From Caulobacter sp. BK020 (GTDB lineage: Bacteria > Pseudomonadota > Alphaproteobacteria > Caulobacterales > Caulobacteraceae): DNA of 64,000 nucleotides. Positions 25,778 to 35,035 of the stretch are shown piece after piece. A program made the position numbers and the translations under genes. The notes under the pieces are model-generated. The model searched no databases, was not told the DNA's origin, and worked only from the letters and a program-made list of their open reading frames with translations. How positions within the stretch are numbered: the first letter of the stretch is position 1; each line of letters begins with the position of its first letter. Where the stretch lies: NCBI RefSeq assembly GCF_004342605.1, contig NZ_SLZL01000005.1, forward strand, positions 1 to 64,000. The letters run 5' to 3'.

Positions 25778-28222
25778 ATGTCGTTACAAGAATATATCGA
25801 CCGCCAGTCCAATACTGGCGGCATGAGCACTCATGTAGGTTCGGCTTCACGCCGCCTGCTGCTCGCGGCTTCATGCCTGGCGCTCACGCTGGGCGCGGGC
25901 CAGGCCTTGGCCGAAGCGCCGACCGCAACGACCATCGCCGCCGAGACGGCCGAGGCTAGCACCGGCCTCGAAGCCGTGGTCGTCACCGCCCGTCGGCGCG
26001 ACGAAGACGCCCAGACCGTGCCGATCGCCGTGTCGGCCTTCGGCGCAGCGCAATTGGAAGCCACCCGCACCTACAATGTGCGCGACCTTCAGCAGTTGTC
26101 GCCGAGCCTGAGCGTCAGCGTGACCAACCCGCGCAACACCAGCATCAACATCCGGGGCCTTGGCAACAACGTCTCGGTTTACAACGACGGGCTGCAGGCC
26201 GCCGTCGGCGTCTATCTCGACCAGATCTATCTGGGTCGCCCGGGACAGGCTGTGTTCGACCTAGCTGACATCGACTCGATCCAGGTGCTGCGCGGTCCGC
26301 AGGGCACCCTCTTTGGCAAGAACACTTCGGCCGGAGCGTTGGTGGTGTCGACTAAGATCCCGACCTTCACGCCCGAGTACGCCGGCGACGTCTCGGTCGG
26401 AAACTTCGGCTACGTCCAGGCCCACGCCGTGGCTTCGGGACCGCTGATCGCCGACAAGCTGGCCTTCCGCGTCGCCCTGGCCGACACCCAGCGCGACGGC
26501 TACATGACCAATGTCCATGACGGCTCCAGGACCCAGGACTATCACGACTTCGGCGGTCGCCTGCAGTTGCTGGCCAAGCCGAACGAGCGACTGACCGCGC
26601 GTCTGAGCGTCGACTATGGCCAGCAGATCTCCAACACCAGCGCCACGGTGCTGACCGGCCTGCTGACCAACTACGCCGACTCCGGCGCGGCCTATCCGAA
26701 CGGATACTACGCCAGAGCCGCGCGCATCGGCTTCACGCCGCTGGCCATCGATCCCGGCGCGCGCAAAGTCTCGACCGACACCAAGAACAGCTATTTCGAA
26801 ACGCATGGCGGCGCCTCGGCCATCGTCGATTACGCCCTGCCCAGCGCGACGATCACCTCGGTCACCGGCTGGCGCGCCTGGCATTGGCGGCCGCACAACG
26901 ACGCCGACGGCACCACCCTGCCCGCGGCGATCGACTTCCACCAGGACAACGACCAGCAGCAGTGGAGCCAGGAACTGCGCATTCGCTCCGAGGGCGACCG
27001 GACCGTCGACTATGTCGCCGGCGGCTACCTCTTCTGGCAGAAGGTCAAGGCCCTGGCCGTCAACCAGTATGGCTCCTATGGCGCCGACTGGTTCCTGGCC
27101 CCGGCCGCCGGCTCGGCCACGGTGCGGGCCGCGGCGCTCAACAATTACCGCTTCGAAAGCCGCTCGAGCCCGCTGACCAAGAGCGCGGCTGTGTTCGCCC
27201 AGGCCACCTGGCACGTCACCGACCGCTTCGACGTCACCGGCGGCCTGCGCTACACCGACGAGAGCATGACCGGCTACTTCCGGCAGACGGCCAAGGGCTC
27301 GGACATCAGCGCGCTCAGCGCCGCCGACCAGGCCGCCGTCCGGGCGCTGCGGGCTCGGTTCGGCGCGGCCAACAGCTTCTCGGCCAAGACCTCGGGGGAC
27401 AGCCTCACCGGCAGCCTCAACCTGGCCTACACATTCGACGACGGCGTCCTGGCCTACGCCAGCTACGCCAGGGGCTACAAGGCCGGCGGCCTCAACCTCT
27501 CCAACATCAACACCGCCGGGGCCAACGCCGTCGATCCGGTGATCGCTCCGGAAACGATCGACAGCTACGAGGCCGGCCTCAAGAGCATCTGGTTCGATCG
27601 TCGCCTGACAGCGAACCTGGCGCTGTTCTGGACCAACGACGACCAGTACCAGACCACCCAGGTCAATCTGATCAACAACGCAAGCTTCCTGACAAACGCC
27701 GGCAGCGTGCGCAGCCGCGGCGTCGAACTGGACCTGCGCGCCGCGCCGGCCGAGGGCCTGACGCTCTACGGCTCGGCCACCTATGACGACGCCAGCTATA
27801 CCCGCTACAGGCAGGCGGCCTGCCCGATCGAGATCCAGTTGACCACCTACTGTGATCTCACCGGTCGCCGACTGCCCGGCGTATCGCTCTGGGCCGCTTC
27901 GGGCGGCGGCGAGTATCGTCGCCCGGCAGGGGCCTGGAAGGACAAGGCGCTGGAGGCCTATGGCGGTTTCGACGTCAACTATCGCTCGGCCTACTACACC
28001 ACCGCGGCGGACTCCGAATATTCGAAGATCCCCGGCTATGCTCTCGTCAATCTGCGGCTGGGCATCACGGCCGAAGATGGGTCCTGGGACCTTCAGGTCT
28101 GGGGCCGCAACGTCTTCGACAAGCTCTATTACCTGTCTTTGGCGGCGGCCAATACGGGGGCGGTCAGCGGCACGCTGGGTGATCCGCGGACCTTTGGTCT
28201 GACGCTCCGGGCCCGATACTGA
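25778..28222 (+). CDS. TonB-dependent receptor, divergent from sulfatase operon
   Basis: 814 residues from the ATG at 25778, preceded by AAGGGGAT; an ATG at 25823 closer to the signal peptide is possible. The leader ends at GAGQALA, then LEAVVVTARRRDE, the plug motif IQVLRGPQGTLFGKNTSAGA and a barrel ending in LTLRARY. It shares a 227-bp divergent intergenic region with the sulfatase, so a sulfated compound is the likely ligand. The aromatic last residue is right for an outer-membrane protein. Confidence 0.9.
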   Translation: MSLQEYIDRQSNTGGMSTHVGSASRRLLLAASCLALTLGAGQALAEAPTATTIAAETAEASTGLEAVVVTARRRDEDAQTVPIAVSAFGAAQLEATRTYNVRDLQQLSPSLSVSVTNPRNTSINIRGLGNNVSVYNDGLQAAVGVYLDQIYLGRPGQAVFDLADIDSIQVLRGPQGTLFGKNTSAGALVVSTKIPTFTPEYAGDVSVGNFGYVQAHAVASGPLIADKLAFRVALADTQRDGYMTNVHDGSRTQDYHDFGGRLQLLAKPNERLTARLSVDYGQQISNTSATVLTGLLTNYADSGAAYPNGYYARAARIGFTPLAIDPGARKVSTDTKNSYFETHGGASAIVDYALPSATITSVTGWRAWHWRPHNDADGTTLPAAIDFHQDNDQQQWSQELRIRSEGDRTVDYVAGGYLFWQKVKALAVNQYGSYGADWFLAPAAGSATVRAAALNNYRFESRSSPLTKSAAVFAQATWHVTDRFDVTGGLRYTDESMTGYFRQTAKGSDISALSAADQAAVRALRARFGAANSFSAKTSGDSLTGSLNLAYTFDDGVLAYASYARGYKAGGLNLSNINTAGANAVDPVIAPETIDSYEAGLKSIWFDRRLTANLALFWTNDDQYQTTQVNLINNASFLTNAGSVRSRGVELDLRAAPAEGLTLYGSATYDDASYTRYRQAACPIEIQLTTYCDLTGRRLPGVSLWAASGGGEYRRPAGAWKDKALEAYGGFDVNYRSAYYTTAADSEYSKIPGYALVNLRLGITAEDGSWDLQVWGRNVFDKLYYLSLAAANTGAVSGTLGDPRTFGLTLRARY

Positions 28223-28229
28223 AACTGGG

Positions 28230-28259
28230 GCGCCGCAGTCGATCCGCCGGCTGCGGCGC
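28230..28259. terminator. Hairpin between convergent receptor and RES genes
   Basis: GCGCCGCAG (28230-28238) pairs with CTGCGGCGC (28251-28259), a 9-bp stem with a 12-nt loop, starting 8 bp after the receptor stop and followed by TTG. It may end transcription from both sides. Confidence 0.45.
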
Positions 28260-28323
28260 TTGCCTTGCGTCCTATCCGCCCCGGATCCGGATGTTCGGTC
28301 GGCCTCGCAATCGCCAACCTCAA

Positions 28324-28818
28324 TCAATCGATCGCGGGCAGGTCCGTCACCGCGACCGTCGGCCCTCCCGAGCCGTTCCAACGAAACAGGACGAGATGCC
28401 AGCGCTCCCGGGCCGAACGCGCCGTGTAGATCATCCCGTCGGCGTCGCTCGCCCGAACGACCTCGGCCAGTTTCCAGCTGTCCGCCCGATCGCCGCGCGA
28501 CCTCTGGGGCCGCCATGGGATGGCTGCATCCTCGGCGTTGATCGACAGGGCTGCGCAATGGCTCGCCTTGCGCAGATCGACGATTTTGGCGCGGTCAACC
28601 TTGAGAGGGACCGTCGAGCGCGGCGGGTCGCCAGCACGGCGATAAACATCAATCGCCCTGGCCGCCCATTCCGCGCTCGGCGACAGATACAGCGCCGGCT
28701 GGCCATCGTGGTGGAAGCGCCCTTCCGGACTCTTCGCACCATCGAGCACAACGGACCGGTCCGCTTCGAACAGGACGCGATAGAACCTCCCGCTGATCTC
28801 GTCCCACACCTTCGCCAT
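28324..28818 (-). CDS. RES-domain protein (toxin-like fold)
   Basis: 164 residues. The RES pattern is visible: Arg in FYRVLFEADRSVVLDG, the GRFHHDGQPALYLSPSAEWA core and a late ERWHLVLFRWNG. RES proteins are NAD+-phosphorylase or ADP-ribosyltransferase-like toxins, normally paired with an Xre/DUF2384 antitoxin. Here no antitoxin gene is adjacent; the gene follows the sulfhydrylase by 16 bp on the same strand. The helix after YLSPS, where the catalytic Glu usually lies, reads AARAIDVY without Glu. It may therefore be inactive or belong to a non-toxin branch. Confidence 0.68.
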   Translation of the reverse strand: MAKVWDEISGRFYRVLFEADRSVVLDGAKSPEGRFHHDGQPALYLSPSAEWAARAIDVYRRAGDPPRSTVPLKVDRAKIVDLRKASHCAALSINAEDAAIPWRPQRSRGDRADSWKLAEVVRASDADGMIYTARSARERWHLVLFRWNGSGGPTVAVTDLPAID

Positions 28819-28834
28819 CGGCTCGCCCCAGACG

Positions 28835-30151
28835 CTACTCCGCTGCGGCCAACAGACCTTCCGACGCCGACAGCGCCTGATCGAGGTCGGATATGATGTC
28901 GTCGATGTGCTCCAGCCCGATCGACAGGCGCACGTAGCCATCGGAGACGCCGGTCGCCAGCTGGTCCTCCGCGCTGAGCTGCGAGTGCGTCGTCGAGGCC
29001 GGGTGGATCGCCAGGCTGCGCGCGTCGCCGATATTGGCCACGTGGTAGAACAGCTTGAGGCTGTCGATGAACCGCCGCCCGGCCTCGCGCCCGCCGACCA
29101 GCTCGAAGCCGACCAGACCGCCGTAGCCGCTGGAAAGGTAGCGGTCGGCGCGCTCGCGCCGCAAACCGTTCTGGGTCGATGGATGGATGACCCTCACCAC
29201 CTCGGGACGGCTGGCCAGGAAGTCGGCAACGGCCTGGGCGTTCTGCGAGTGACGGGCGATCCGCAGCGGCAAGGTCTCCAGCCCCTGCAGGATCTGAAAG
29301 GCGTTGAACGGCGACAGCGCCGCGCCCAGGTCGCGCAGCAACACTGTGCGGGCGCGTAGGATGTAGGCGATGGGCCCGAGCGGCTTGGCCGCCTGGGCCC
29401 AAACCGCGCCATGGTAGCTGGGGTCGGGCGTGTTCAGCAGCGGCTGGCGTTCCGGATGGGCCTCCCAGTCGAAATTGCCGCCGTCGATGATGACCCCGCC
29501 GATCGAGGTGCCGTGGCCGCCGATGTACTTGGTGGTCGAATAGACCACGATCGCCGCGCCGTGCTCGAACGGCCGGGCCAGCAGCGGGGCGGCGGTGTTG
29601 TCGACGATCAGCGGCACGCCCAGCTTGCGGCCGATCGCGGCGACCTCGGCGATCGGGAACACCGTAAGCTTCGGGTTGGGCAGGGTCTCGGCGTAATAGG
29701 CGCGGGTGCGTGCGTCGGTGGCGCGAGCGAAGGCCTCCGGATCTTCCGGATCGACGAAGCGGACCTCGATCCCCTGGTCGCGCAAGGTGTTGGCGAACAG
29801 GTTCCAGGTGCCGCCATAGAGGTCGGTCGAGCTGACGACGTTGTCGCCCGTTCGCGCCAGATTCTGCAGGGCGAAGGCCGAGGCGGCCTGGCCCGACGCC
29901 ACCGCCAGGGCCGCCGCGCCGCCCTCCAGCGCGGCCAGGCGCTGCTCCAGGATGTCGATCGTCGGATTGCCGATGCGCGTATAGATGTTGCCCAGCTGGC
30001 GCAGCGCGAACAGGTCCGAGGCGTGTTCGGTGCTTTGGAACTGGTACGAGGTCGTCTGGTAGATCGGCGGGGCCACCGCGCCCGTGGTCGGATCGGCCCG
30101 CCAGCCCGCGTGCAGGGCCAGCGTCTCGGGATGCAGCTTGCGATCGGACAT
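28835..30151 (-). CDS. metY: O-acetylhomoserine sulfhydrylase (aminocarboxypropyltransferase)
   Basis: 438 residues of the Cys/Met-metabolism PLP enzyme family, a length typical of MetY rather than of the shorter MetB/MetC. Motifs include TLALHAGWRADPTTGAVAPP at the start, NIYTRIGNPT, and the PLP lysine in VVYSTTKYIGGHGTSIGG. It makes homocysteine from O-acetylhomoserine and sulfide, linking sulfate assimilation to methionine. The ATG at 30151 follows AGGAGA; an upstream in-frame extension lacks family similarity. I looked for a SAM-II riboswitch upstream and did not find the consensus. Confidence 0.92.
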   Translation of the reverse strand: MSDRKLHPETLALHAGWRADPTTGAVAPPIYQTTSYQFQSTEHASDLFALRQLGNIYTRIGNPTIDILEQRLAALEGGAAALAVASGQAASAFALQNLARTGDNVVSSTDLYGGTWNLFANTLRDQGIEVRFVDPEDPEAFARATDARTRAYYAETLPNPKLTVFPIAEVAAIGRKLGVPLIVDNTAAPLLARPFEHGAAIVVYSTTKYIGGHGTSIGGVIIDGGNFDWEAHPERQPLLNTPDPSYHGAVWAQAAKPLGPIAYILRARTVLLRDLGAALSPFNAFQILQGLETLPLRIARHSQNAQAVADFLASRPEVVRVIHPSTQNGLRRERADRYLSSGYGGLVGFELVGGREAGRRFIDSLKLFYHVANIGDARSLAIHPASTTHSQLSAEDQLATGVSDGYVRLSIGLEHIDDIISDLDQALSASEGLLAAAE

Positions 30152-30329
30152 CGAGGGTCTCCTGCTTTCGACAGAGCCTTGAGCGTAGCGCCGCCAATAC
30201 CCTACTTGCGCGATCGATATTCTCGACATGCAGGTAGAAAACCTATGTTCGCACCAAGCCGATTAGCGCCAACAACTGACGTTGGCCGACATCGTCCATC
30301 GTCAATCGTTCAAGGTTGATCAGGCCTTG

Positions 30330-30640
30330 GTGGGCACGAGCGTGGATCGACCGCTCAGAGCGCCCCAGCCCCAACGGCAGGCGGACGAACCACGGCAGAG
30401 CCAGCAGCAACAGCCGACCCGCCGCGAAGAAGCTGATCGAGATGTCCTGCGCCGTGGGCTGGCCCCGCGCCGCAGCGCCAACAGGCTTTGCGACATCACC
30501 GCCGCCAGCGCCGCGCCCAGGCTTGGGGCCAGCTGAACCCTGCTCGCCAGGGCGCCGGCGCCGCCCAGGTCGCGGTCGGGCGCCTCAGCGGAGCAGAGCG
30601 ATCCGCCCGCCCCGACGATCAAGCCTGCGGGCCGACGGGT
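30330..30640 (-). pseudogene. Remnant of an MFS transporter C-terminus
   Basis: On the minus strand GLIVGAGGSLCSAEAPD, LASRVQLAPSLGAALAAVM and SQSLLALRRG match the last third of drug/proton MFS transporters. Near 30468-30480 the reading moves by one base to ARGQPTAQDISISFFAAGRL, LLLALPWFVRLPLG, the last helix. No start and no N-terminal half are present. This is a frameshifted fragment. It fills most of the 780-bp space between metY and the next receptor; the rest holds only the operators at 30772 and 30870. Confidence 0.45.
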
Positions 30641-30771
30641 TCGCCCCACCTCATTCCAAATCGGTGATCACGCCGCCGCCCGACAGCGCCAGCCCCCGGA
30701 GACACAAGACGAGCGAGGCCGAACGGCTTGTCCGCGCGGATCTGGGCATTTCGTTTGGAATGACGCCAATA

Positions 30772-30783
30772 TGAAACGATTCA
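30772..30783. promoter_or_regulatory. LacI-type operator, upstream copy
   Basis: TGAAACGATTCA differs by one base from the perfect palindrome TGAAACGTTTCA 98 bp downstream. With that copy it could allow DNA looping by a LacI-family tetramer. It is an auxiliary site of the receptor at 30931. Confidence 0.55.
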
Positions 30784-30869
30784 TCACCTTATCGCCAATT
30801 TCACAGGCACTCGCCTGAGCCATGGCGAAATCGTCAACAAATTCCGACTTCTTGGATTGAAGTTATTAT

Positions 30870-30881
30870 TGAAACGTTTCA
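30870..30881. promoter_or_regulatory. LacI-type operator of nucleoside receptor
   Basis: Perfect palindrome TGAAACGTTTCA, 49 bp before the receptor ATG. The central CG and the AAACGTTT core are typical of LacI-family sites. The same sequence occurs at 39725 and 42292. Confidence 0.8.
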
Positions 30882-30930
30882 CTTTCGTTGGGTCGGGCGC
30901 CGCGTGGCGGCCCGGATTTGGGGAGAGACC

Positions 30931-33180
30931 ATGAGACGTTCAGCCCTTCCAGTATCGCTTCTGGCGATGATCGCGGCGTCGAGCGCCCACGCGCAGGCGA
31001 TGCCCGACCAAGCTTCGTCGGGCGTCCAAGCGCTCGACGAAATCGTCGTCACCGCTCAAAAGCGCAGCCAGAACCTTCGCGACGTGCCGCTGTCGGTGAG
31101 CGCCACGAGCGGCGAGGCGCTACGCGCCGTTACCGCATCGGGTGATGACATTCGGGTGCTGTCGGGCCGCATTCCCAACCTGAACGCCGAATCCACGTTC
31201 GGCCGCGTCTATCCGCGCTTCTATATCCGCGGCCTGGGCAATTCGGACTTCACGCTTAACGCGTCCCAGCCGGTGGCGATGTACTACGACGAAGTCGTGC
31301 TGGAGAATTCCGTCCTCAAGGGCATGCCCGCCTTCGATCTGGAGCGCATCGAGGTGCTGCGCGGACCGCAAGGATCGCTCTGGGGCAAGAACGCCACGGC
31401 CGGCGCTATTCATCTGGTGTCCCGCAAGCCGACGCAGGAGACCGAAGGCTATGGCCGCGTCAGCTATGGACGCTTCAACAGCTACAACCTGGAAGCCGCC
31501 CTCGGCGGGGCGGTGGCGCAGGACACGCTGAGCGCTCGCGTCTCCGTGCTCTATCAGCACCGCGATCCGTGGGTGAAAAACATCGTCACCGGCAACAAGC
31601 TGGACGGCTACGACGACCTGGCGTTTCGCGCCCAGCTCCTGTGGACGCCGATGGCGAAGTTCGACGCCCTGTTCCAGGTCTATGGTCGTTCGCTGGATGG
31701 CAGCTCGACGCTGTTCAACGGCCGGGGCGTCGACGCCCAGTACGGCGTACTGCCCTTCAACAAGTACAACATCGCCCTGGAGAGCGATCACCAGAGCGAC
31801 CAGAAGGTCCACGAGCGCGGCGTCACGCTGAACGCCACCTACGATCTGGGCGGCGCCAAGCTGACCAGCATCAGCGCCTATGTGGACGGCGACATGTTCT
31901 CGGTAGGCGATATCGACGGGTCTCCGCGGCCAGCCCTGATCAACACCACCAAGGTCGACAAGCTGCAGCAGTTCACGCAGGAGGTTCGCTTGGCTTCCGA
32001 CAGCGGCGGACCCCTGTCCTGGCAGGTCGGCGGCCACTATTTCGAGGAATGGCTGCGCTATGCCAACCTCACCGCCAACAACACCTTCCAGACCGCCGAC
32101 GGCCAGCCAGGCTTCGGCGCCTATCAGAAGGCGCGGCAACAGAGCCGCAGCGCGGCCGTATTCGGCCAGATCACCTATAGCCTCACCGACAGCCTGAAGG
32201 TGACGGGCGGGCTGCGCTACACCGCCGACAAGGTCGACTTCAGCCAGGATTCGTCGTCGTTCACGCCCAAGGCGAGCGACCTGACCGCCGTCCCGAACTT
32301 CACCACCGATCCGTTCTACCGGGCGGGCGAGCGCGGCCCGGGGCCATGGTTCCTGCCTCGCTATTCGGCCGAGGGCGGCAAATGGCGCAAGCTGACCTGG
32401 GACGGCAGCCTGGCCTATCGGCTCAACGACGCGGTCAATCTCTATGGCCGTGTCGCACGCGGTTACCACGCGGGCGTGATCACCGGCCAGGCGATGTTCG
32501 ACCCGCTGCAGAAGGCCGGCCCCGAGACGGTGACGTCCTATGAGGCCGGCGCAAAGATCCAGGGGTTCGACCGGCGGCTGACGGCCAACCTGTCGGTGTT
32601 CAAGTACATCTACGACGACATGCAGCTGGTCGCCTACAACCGCACGGGAAACGGCGTCGATCGCATCAGCCTGATCAACGCCAAGGGCGGCAAGGGTCAC
32701 GGGTTCGAGTTCGAAGGCACGCTGATCGTCACCTCGGAGCTGAAGGTCTCGGCCAATCTGGGCTATGTCGACACCAAGATCAGTGGCCCGACTCTGATCG
32801 CCGATCCGCGCGCCGCCGGCGCCCAGCTCGACATCACCGGCCAGCCGTTCCCGTTCGCGTCCAAGTGGACGGGCTCGGTTTCGGCCGAGTACGCCCATGC
32901 CCTGGACGATGACGCCACCGTCTTCCTGGCGACCGACTGGTCCTATCGCGGCGACGAGAACTTCTCGCTGACCAGCGGCGTCCAACCAGACCTGCGCGGC
33001 GAAGGCTATTGGGAAGGCGGCGCGCGGGCTGGGTATCGCTTCAAGCAGAGCGAAATCTCGGTGTGGGCCCGCAACATCACCGATGTCTCGCGCCTGACCA
33101 GCGCCGTCACCGTCAACGGCTATGCGGGGGTCTTCACCAATCCGCGAACCTACGGCGTCCAGCTGTCGACCCGGTTCTGA
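30931..33180 (+). CDS. TonB-dependent receptor, LacI-regulated (nucleoside uptake)
   Basis: 749 residues from ATG 30931, after GGGGAGAG. The signal peptide ends at ASSAHAQ, then LDEIVVTAQKRSQ, the plug with IEVLRGPQGSLWGKNATAGA and a barrel ending in QLSTRF. Two TGAAACG-type operators precede it. Since every other gene carrying this operator is concerned with nucleosides, the receptor probably imports nucleosides, nucleotides or oligonucleotides across the outer membrane. The specificity is inferred from regulation only. Confidence 0.9.
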   Translation: MRRSALPVSLLAMIAASSAHAQAMPDQASSGVQALDEIVVTAQKRSQNLRDVPLSVSATSGEALRAVTASGDDIRVLSGRIPNLNAESTFGRVYPRFYIRGLGNSDFTLNASQPVAMYYDEVVLENSVLKGMPAFDLERIEVLRGPQGSLWGKNATAGAIHLVSRKPTQETEGYGRVSYGRFNSYNLEAALGGAVAQDTLSARVSVLYQHRDPWVKNIVTGNKLDGYDDLAFRAQLLWTPMAKFDALFQVYGRSLDGSSTLFNGRGVDAQYGVLPFNKYNIALESDHQSDQKVHERGVTLNATYDLGGAKLTSISAYVDGDMFSVGDIDGSPRPALINTTKVDKLQQFTQEVRLASDSGGPLSWQVGGHYFEEWLRYANLTANNTFQTADGQPGFGAYQKARQQSRSAAVFGQITYSLTDSLKVTGGLRYTADKVDFSQDSSSFTPKASDLTAVPNFTTDPFYRAGERGPGPWFLPRYSAEGGKWRKLTWDGSLAYRLNDAVNLYGRVARGYHAGVITGQAMFDPLQKAGPETVTSYEAGAKIQGFDRRLTANLSVFKYIYDDMQLVAYNRTGNGVDRISLINAKGGKGHGFEFEGTLIVTSELKVSANLGYVDTKISGPTLIADPRAAGAQLDITGQPFPFASKWTGSVSAEYAHALDDDATVFLATDWSYRGDENFSLTSGVQPDLRGEGYWEGGARAGYRFKQSEISVWARNITDVSRLTSAVTVNGYAGVFTNPRTYGVQLSTRF

Positions 33181-33209
33181 GGGGCAAGCCGCGTCTTAGC
33201 GTTGACCAT

Positions 33210-33237
33210 GGAGCCCGCCGCGCCCGCGGCGGGCTCC
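33210..33237. terminator. Bidirectional terminator hairpin
   Basis: A perfect 12-bp stem GGAGCCCGCCGC (33210-33221) with its complement at 33226-33237 and a 4-nt loop lies in the 62 bp between the convergent receptor and adenine deaminase genes. It is followed by TTCATT. It is well placed to stop both transcripts. Confidence 0.7.
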
Positions 33238-33242
33238 TTCAT

Positions 33243-34268
33243 TCAGGGGTGGTCGACGACCCTGCTCTGGCCGAGCCACGCGGCCTTGTCGTCGAGCGAC
33301 ATGAACGATGCGGCCAGGCTGTTGCGGGCCAGCTGCGCCAGATCGGCGCGGGAAAGGCCAAGCGCCCGGGCGACCCGCACGTAGTTGTCGACGAGATAGC
33401 CGCCGAAATAGGCCGGATCGTCCGAGTTGATGGTGACCACCAAGCCGGCGTCGATCATCCGCCGCAGGGGATGCTCCTCCAGCCTGTCGACGACGCACAG
33501 CTTGAGATTGGACAGCGGACAGACGGTCAGAGGCACGTGATCGCGCGCCAGCCGCGCGATCAGAGCGGGATCCTCCAAGGCCCGATTGCCGTGATCGATC
33601 CGATCGACCCGCAGGATGTCGAGCGCCTGCCAGACATAGGCCGGCGGCCCCTCCTCCCCGGCATGGGCGACGACCTTCAGCCCCAGTTCGCGCGCCGCGG
33701 TGAAAACGCGCGCGAACTTCTCGGGCGGATGGCCCAGCTCCGAGGAGTCCAGGCCGACACCGTCGATGTGCGCCAGGAACGGCATGGCCGCTTCCAGGGT
33801 CGCGAAGGCGGCGGCCTCGTCGAGATGGCGCAGGAAGCAGAGGATGAGCTTGGAGGTCACGCCCAGTCGCGTGCGGGCTTCGTCCATGCCCGTGACCAAG
33901 CCCTGTACGACCTCGGCCATGGGAACGCCGCGGACAATGTGGGTCTGGGGATCGAAGAAGAGTTCGGCGTGGACGCCGCCATCGGCGGCCAGACGCTCGA
34001 AATAGGCGATGGCGAGGTCGGTGAAGTCCCGTGCGGTCCGCAATGAGCCGGCGCCCTCGTAATAGATGTCCAGGAAGGCTTGCAGGTTCGAGAAGCCATA
34101 GGCCGCTCGCACCGCCTCAGCGCTGCCGAAGCGGATCGGCGTGCGGTTGCGCTCCGCCAGCTGGAACATCAGTTCCGGCTCCAGCGTGCCCTCGATGTGC
34201 ACGTGAAGCTCGGCCTTGGGGAGGCCGCGAACAAAGGCCTCCAGACCGTCGTCATGGGCTTGGGTCAT
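33243..34268 (-). CDS. Adenine deaminase (adenosine-deaminase family)
   Basis: 341 residues. The metal-binding His22 and His24 sit in ELHVHIEGTLEPELMF, a form typical of the adenine deaminase branch rather than of adenosine deaminase. GLDSSELGHPPEKF, VVAHAGEEGPP, the catalytic RIDHGNR and the INSDDPAYFGGYL metal motif support that branch. It would turn adenine, released by the nucleoside hydrolase at 43158, into hypoxanthine and ammonia in the cytoplasm. It follows the transaldolase gene by 8 bp and shares its operator at 34998. Adenosine deaminase activity remains possible. Confidence 0.85.
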   Translation of the reverse strand: MTQAHDDGLEAFVRGLPKAELHVHIEGTLEPELMFQLAERNRTPIRFGSAEAVRAAYGFSNLQAFLDIYYEGAGSLRTARDFTDLAIAYFERLAADGGVHAELFFDPQTHIVRGVPMAEVVQGLVTGMDEARTRLGVTSKLILCFLRHLDEAAAFATLEAAMPFLAHIDGVGLDSSELGHPPEKFARVFTAARELGLKVVAHAGEEGPPAYVWQALDILRVDRIDHGNRALEDPALIARLARDHVPLTVCPLSNLKLCVVDRLEEHPLRRMIDAGLVVTINSDDPAYFGGYLVDNYVRVARALGLSRADLAQLARNSLAASFMSLDDKAAWLGQSRVVDHP

Positions 34269-34276
34269 CGCGCGCC

Positions 34277-34927
34277 TCAGATCGTCTGGCCGCTGGCCGC
34301 CCAGTCGACCATGAACTGCTTGAGGCCGCTGGCGGTCAGGGGATGATTGAAGAGCTCAGTGAACAAGGCCACCGGCAGGGTGGCGCAATCGGCTCCAGCG
34401 AGGGCGGCGGCCTTGACGTGCGCCACGCTCCGGGCGGAGGCCGCCAGGATCTTGGTTTCGAATGCATAGTTGTCGTAGACGGTCCTGATCTCGCCGATCA
34501 GGCTTGAGCCGTCGAAGCCATAGTCATCCAGCCGTCCGATGAAGGGCGAAACGTAGGTCGCCCCCGCCTTGGCGGCCAGCAAGGCCTGACCGACGGAGAA
34601 GCACAGCGTCACATTGGTCGAGAGGCCTTCGGCGGCGAGCGCGGAGCACGCGATCAGGCCGTCACGAGTCAGCGGCAGCTTGACGACCACGTTCGAGGCC
34701 AGGGCGGCCAGTTTGCGCCCCTCGGCGATCATGGCGTCGGCCTCGGCGGCCACCACCTCGGCGCTGACCGGGCCGCCGACCGCCTCGCAAATCTCCACGA
34801 TCACGTCGATCATCGAGCGATTGGCCTTGGCGACCAGGGTAGGGTTGGTGGTCACCCCGTCGACCAGTCCCGTAGCGGCGAGGTGGCGGATCAGTTCGGC
34901 GTCCGTACTGTCGAGGAAAATCTGCAT
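34277..34927 (-). CDS. Transaldolase / fructose-6-phosphate aldolase family
   Basis: 216 residues, the short TalC/FSA type. It begins [13 protein letters not shown], has TTNPTLVAK, and the Schiff-base lysine K83 in NVVVKLPLT. It moves a dihydroxyacetone unit between sugar phosphates and would connect pentose phosphate from nucleosides to central metabolism. The start at 34927 fits the family, but the clearest ribosome site (AAGGTG) is in front of an in-frame ATG at 34975, so a longer N-terminus is possible. It is first in the operon with adenine deaminase. Confidence 0.88.
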   Translation of the reverse strand: MQIFLDSTDAELIRHLAATGLVDGVTTNPTLVAKANRSMIDVIVEICEAVGGPVSAEVVAAEADAMIAEGRKLAALASNVVVKLPLTRDGLIACSALAAEGLSTNVTLCFSVGQALLAAKAGATYVSPFIGRLDDYGFDGSSLIGEIRTVYDNYAFETKILAASARSVAHVKAAALAGADCATLPVALFTELFNHPLTASGLKQFMVDWAASGQTI

Positions 34928-34997
34928 GGAGAAGCTCGGCGGAAGGGCGATCCCAAGCGCGGGAACAAACATCACCTTGACACCGTGACCGCAATAA

Positions 34998-35009
34998 TGA
35001 AACGTTTAA
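34998..35009. promoter_or_regulatory. LacI-type operator between talC-like and nupC-like genes
   Basis: TGAAACGTTTAA, one base off the palindrome seen at 30870, 39725 and 42292. It lies in the divergent region between the transaldolase operon and the nucleoside transporter and could control both. Confidence 0.7.
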
Positions 35010-35035
35010 GTTAGCTTTTCATCCAGGGGGTCTCC

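Noticed and set aside
26261-28558. A 765-codon open frame on the minus strand
   Set aside because: It lies opposite the receptor at 25778, contains no domain and crosses a likely terminator and the RES gene end.
30152-30330. SAM-II riboswitch before metY
   Set aside because: I read the region upstream of metY on the minus strand and did not find the conserved pseudoknot sequence of SAM-II, although metY genes of alphaproteobacteria often have it.
31120-32985. A 621-codon open frame on the minus strand
   Set aside because: Antisense shadow of the receptor at 30931; composition only reflects the reverse complement.
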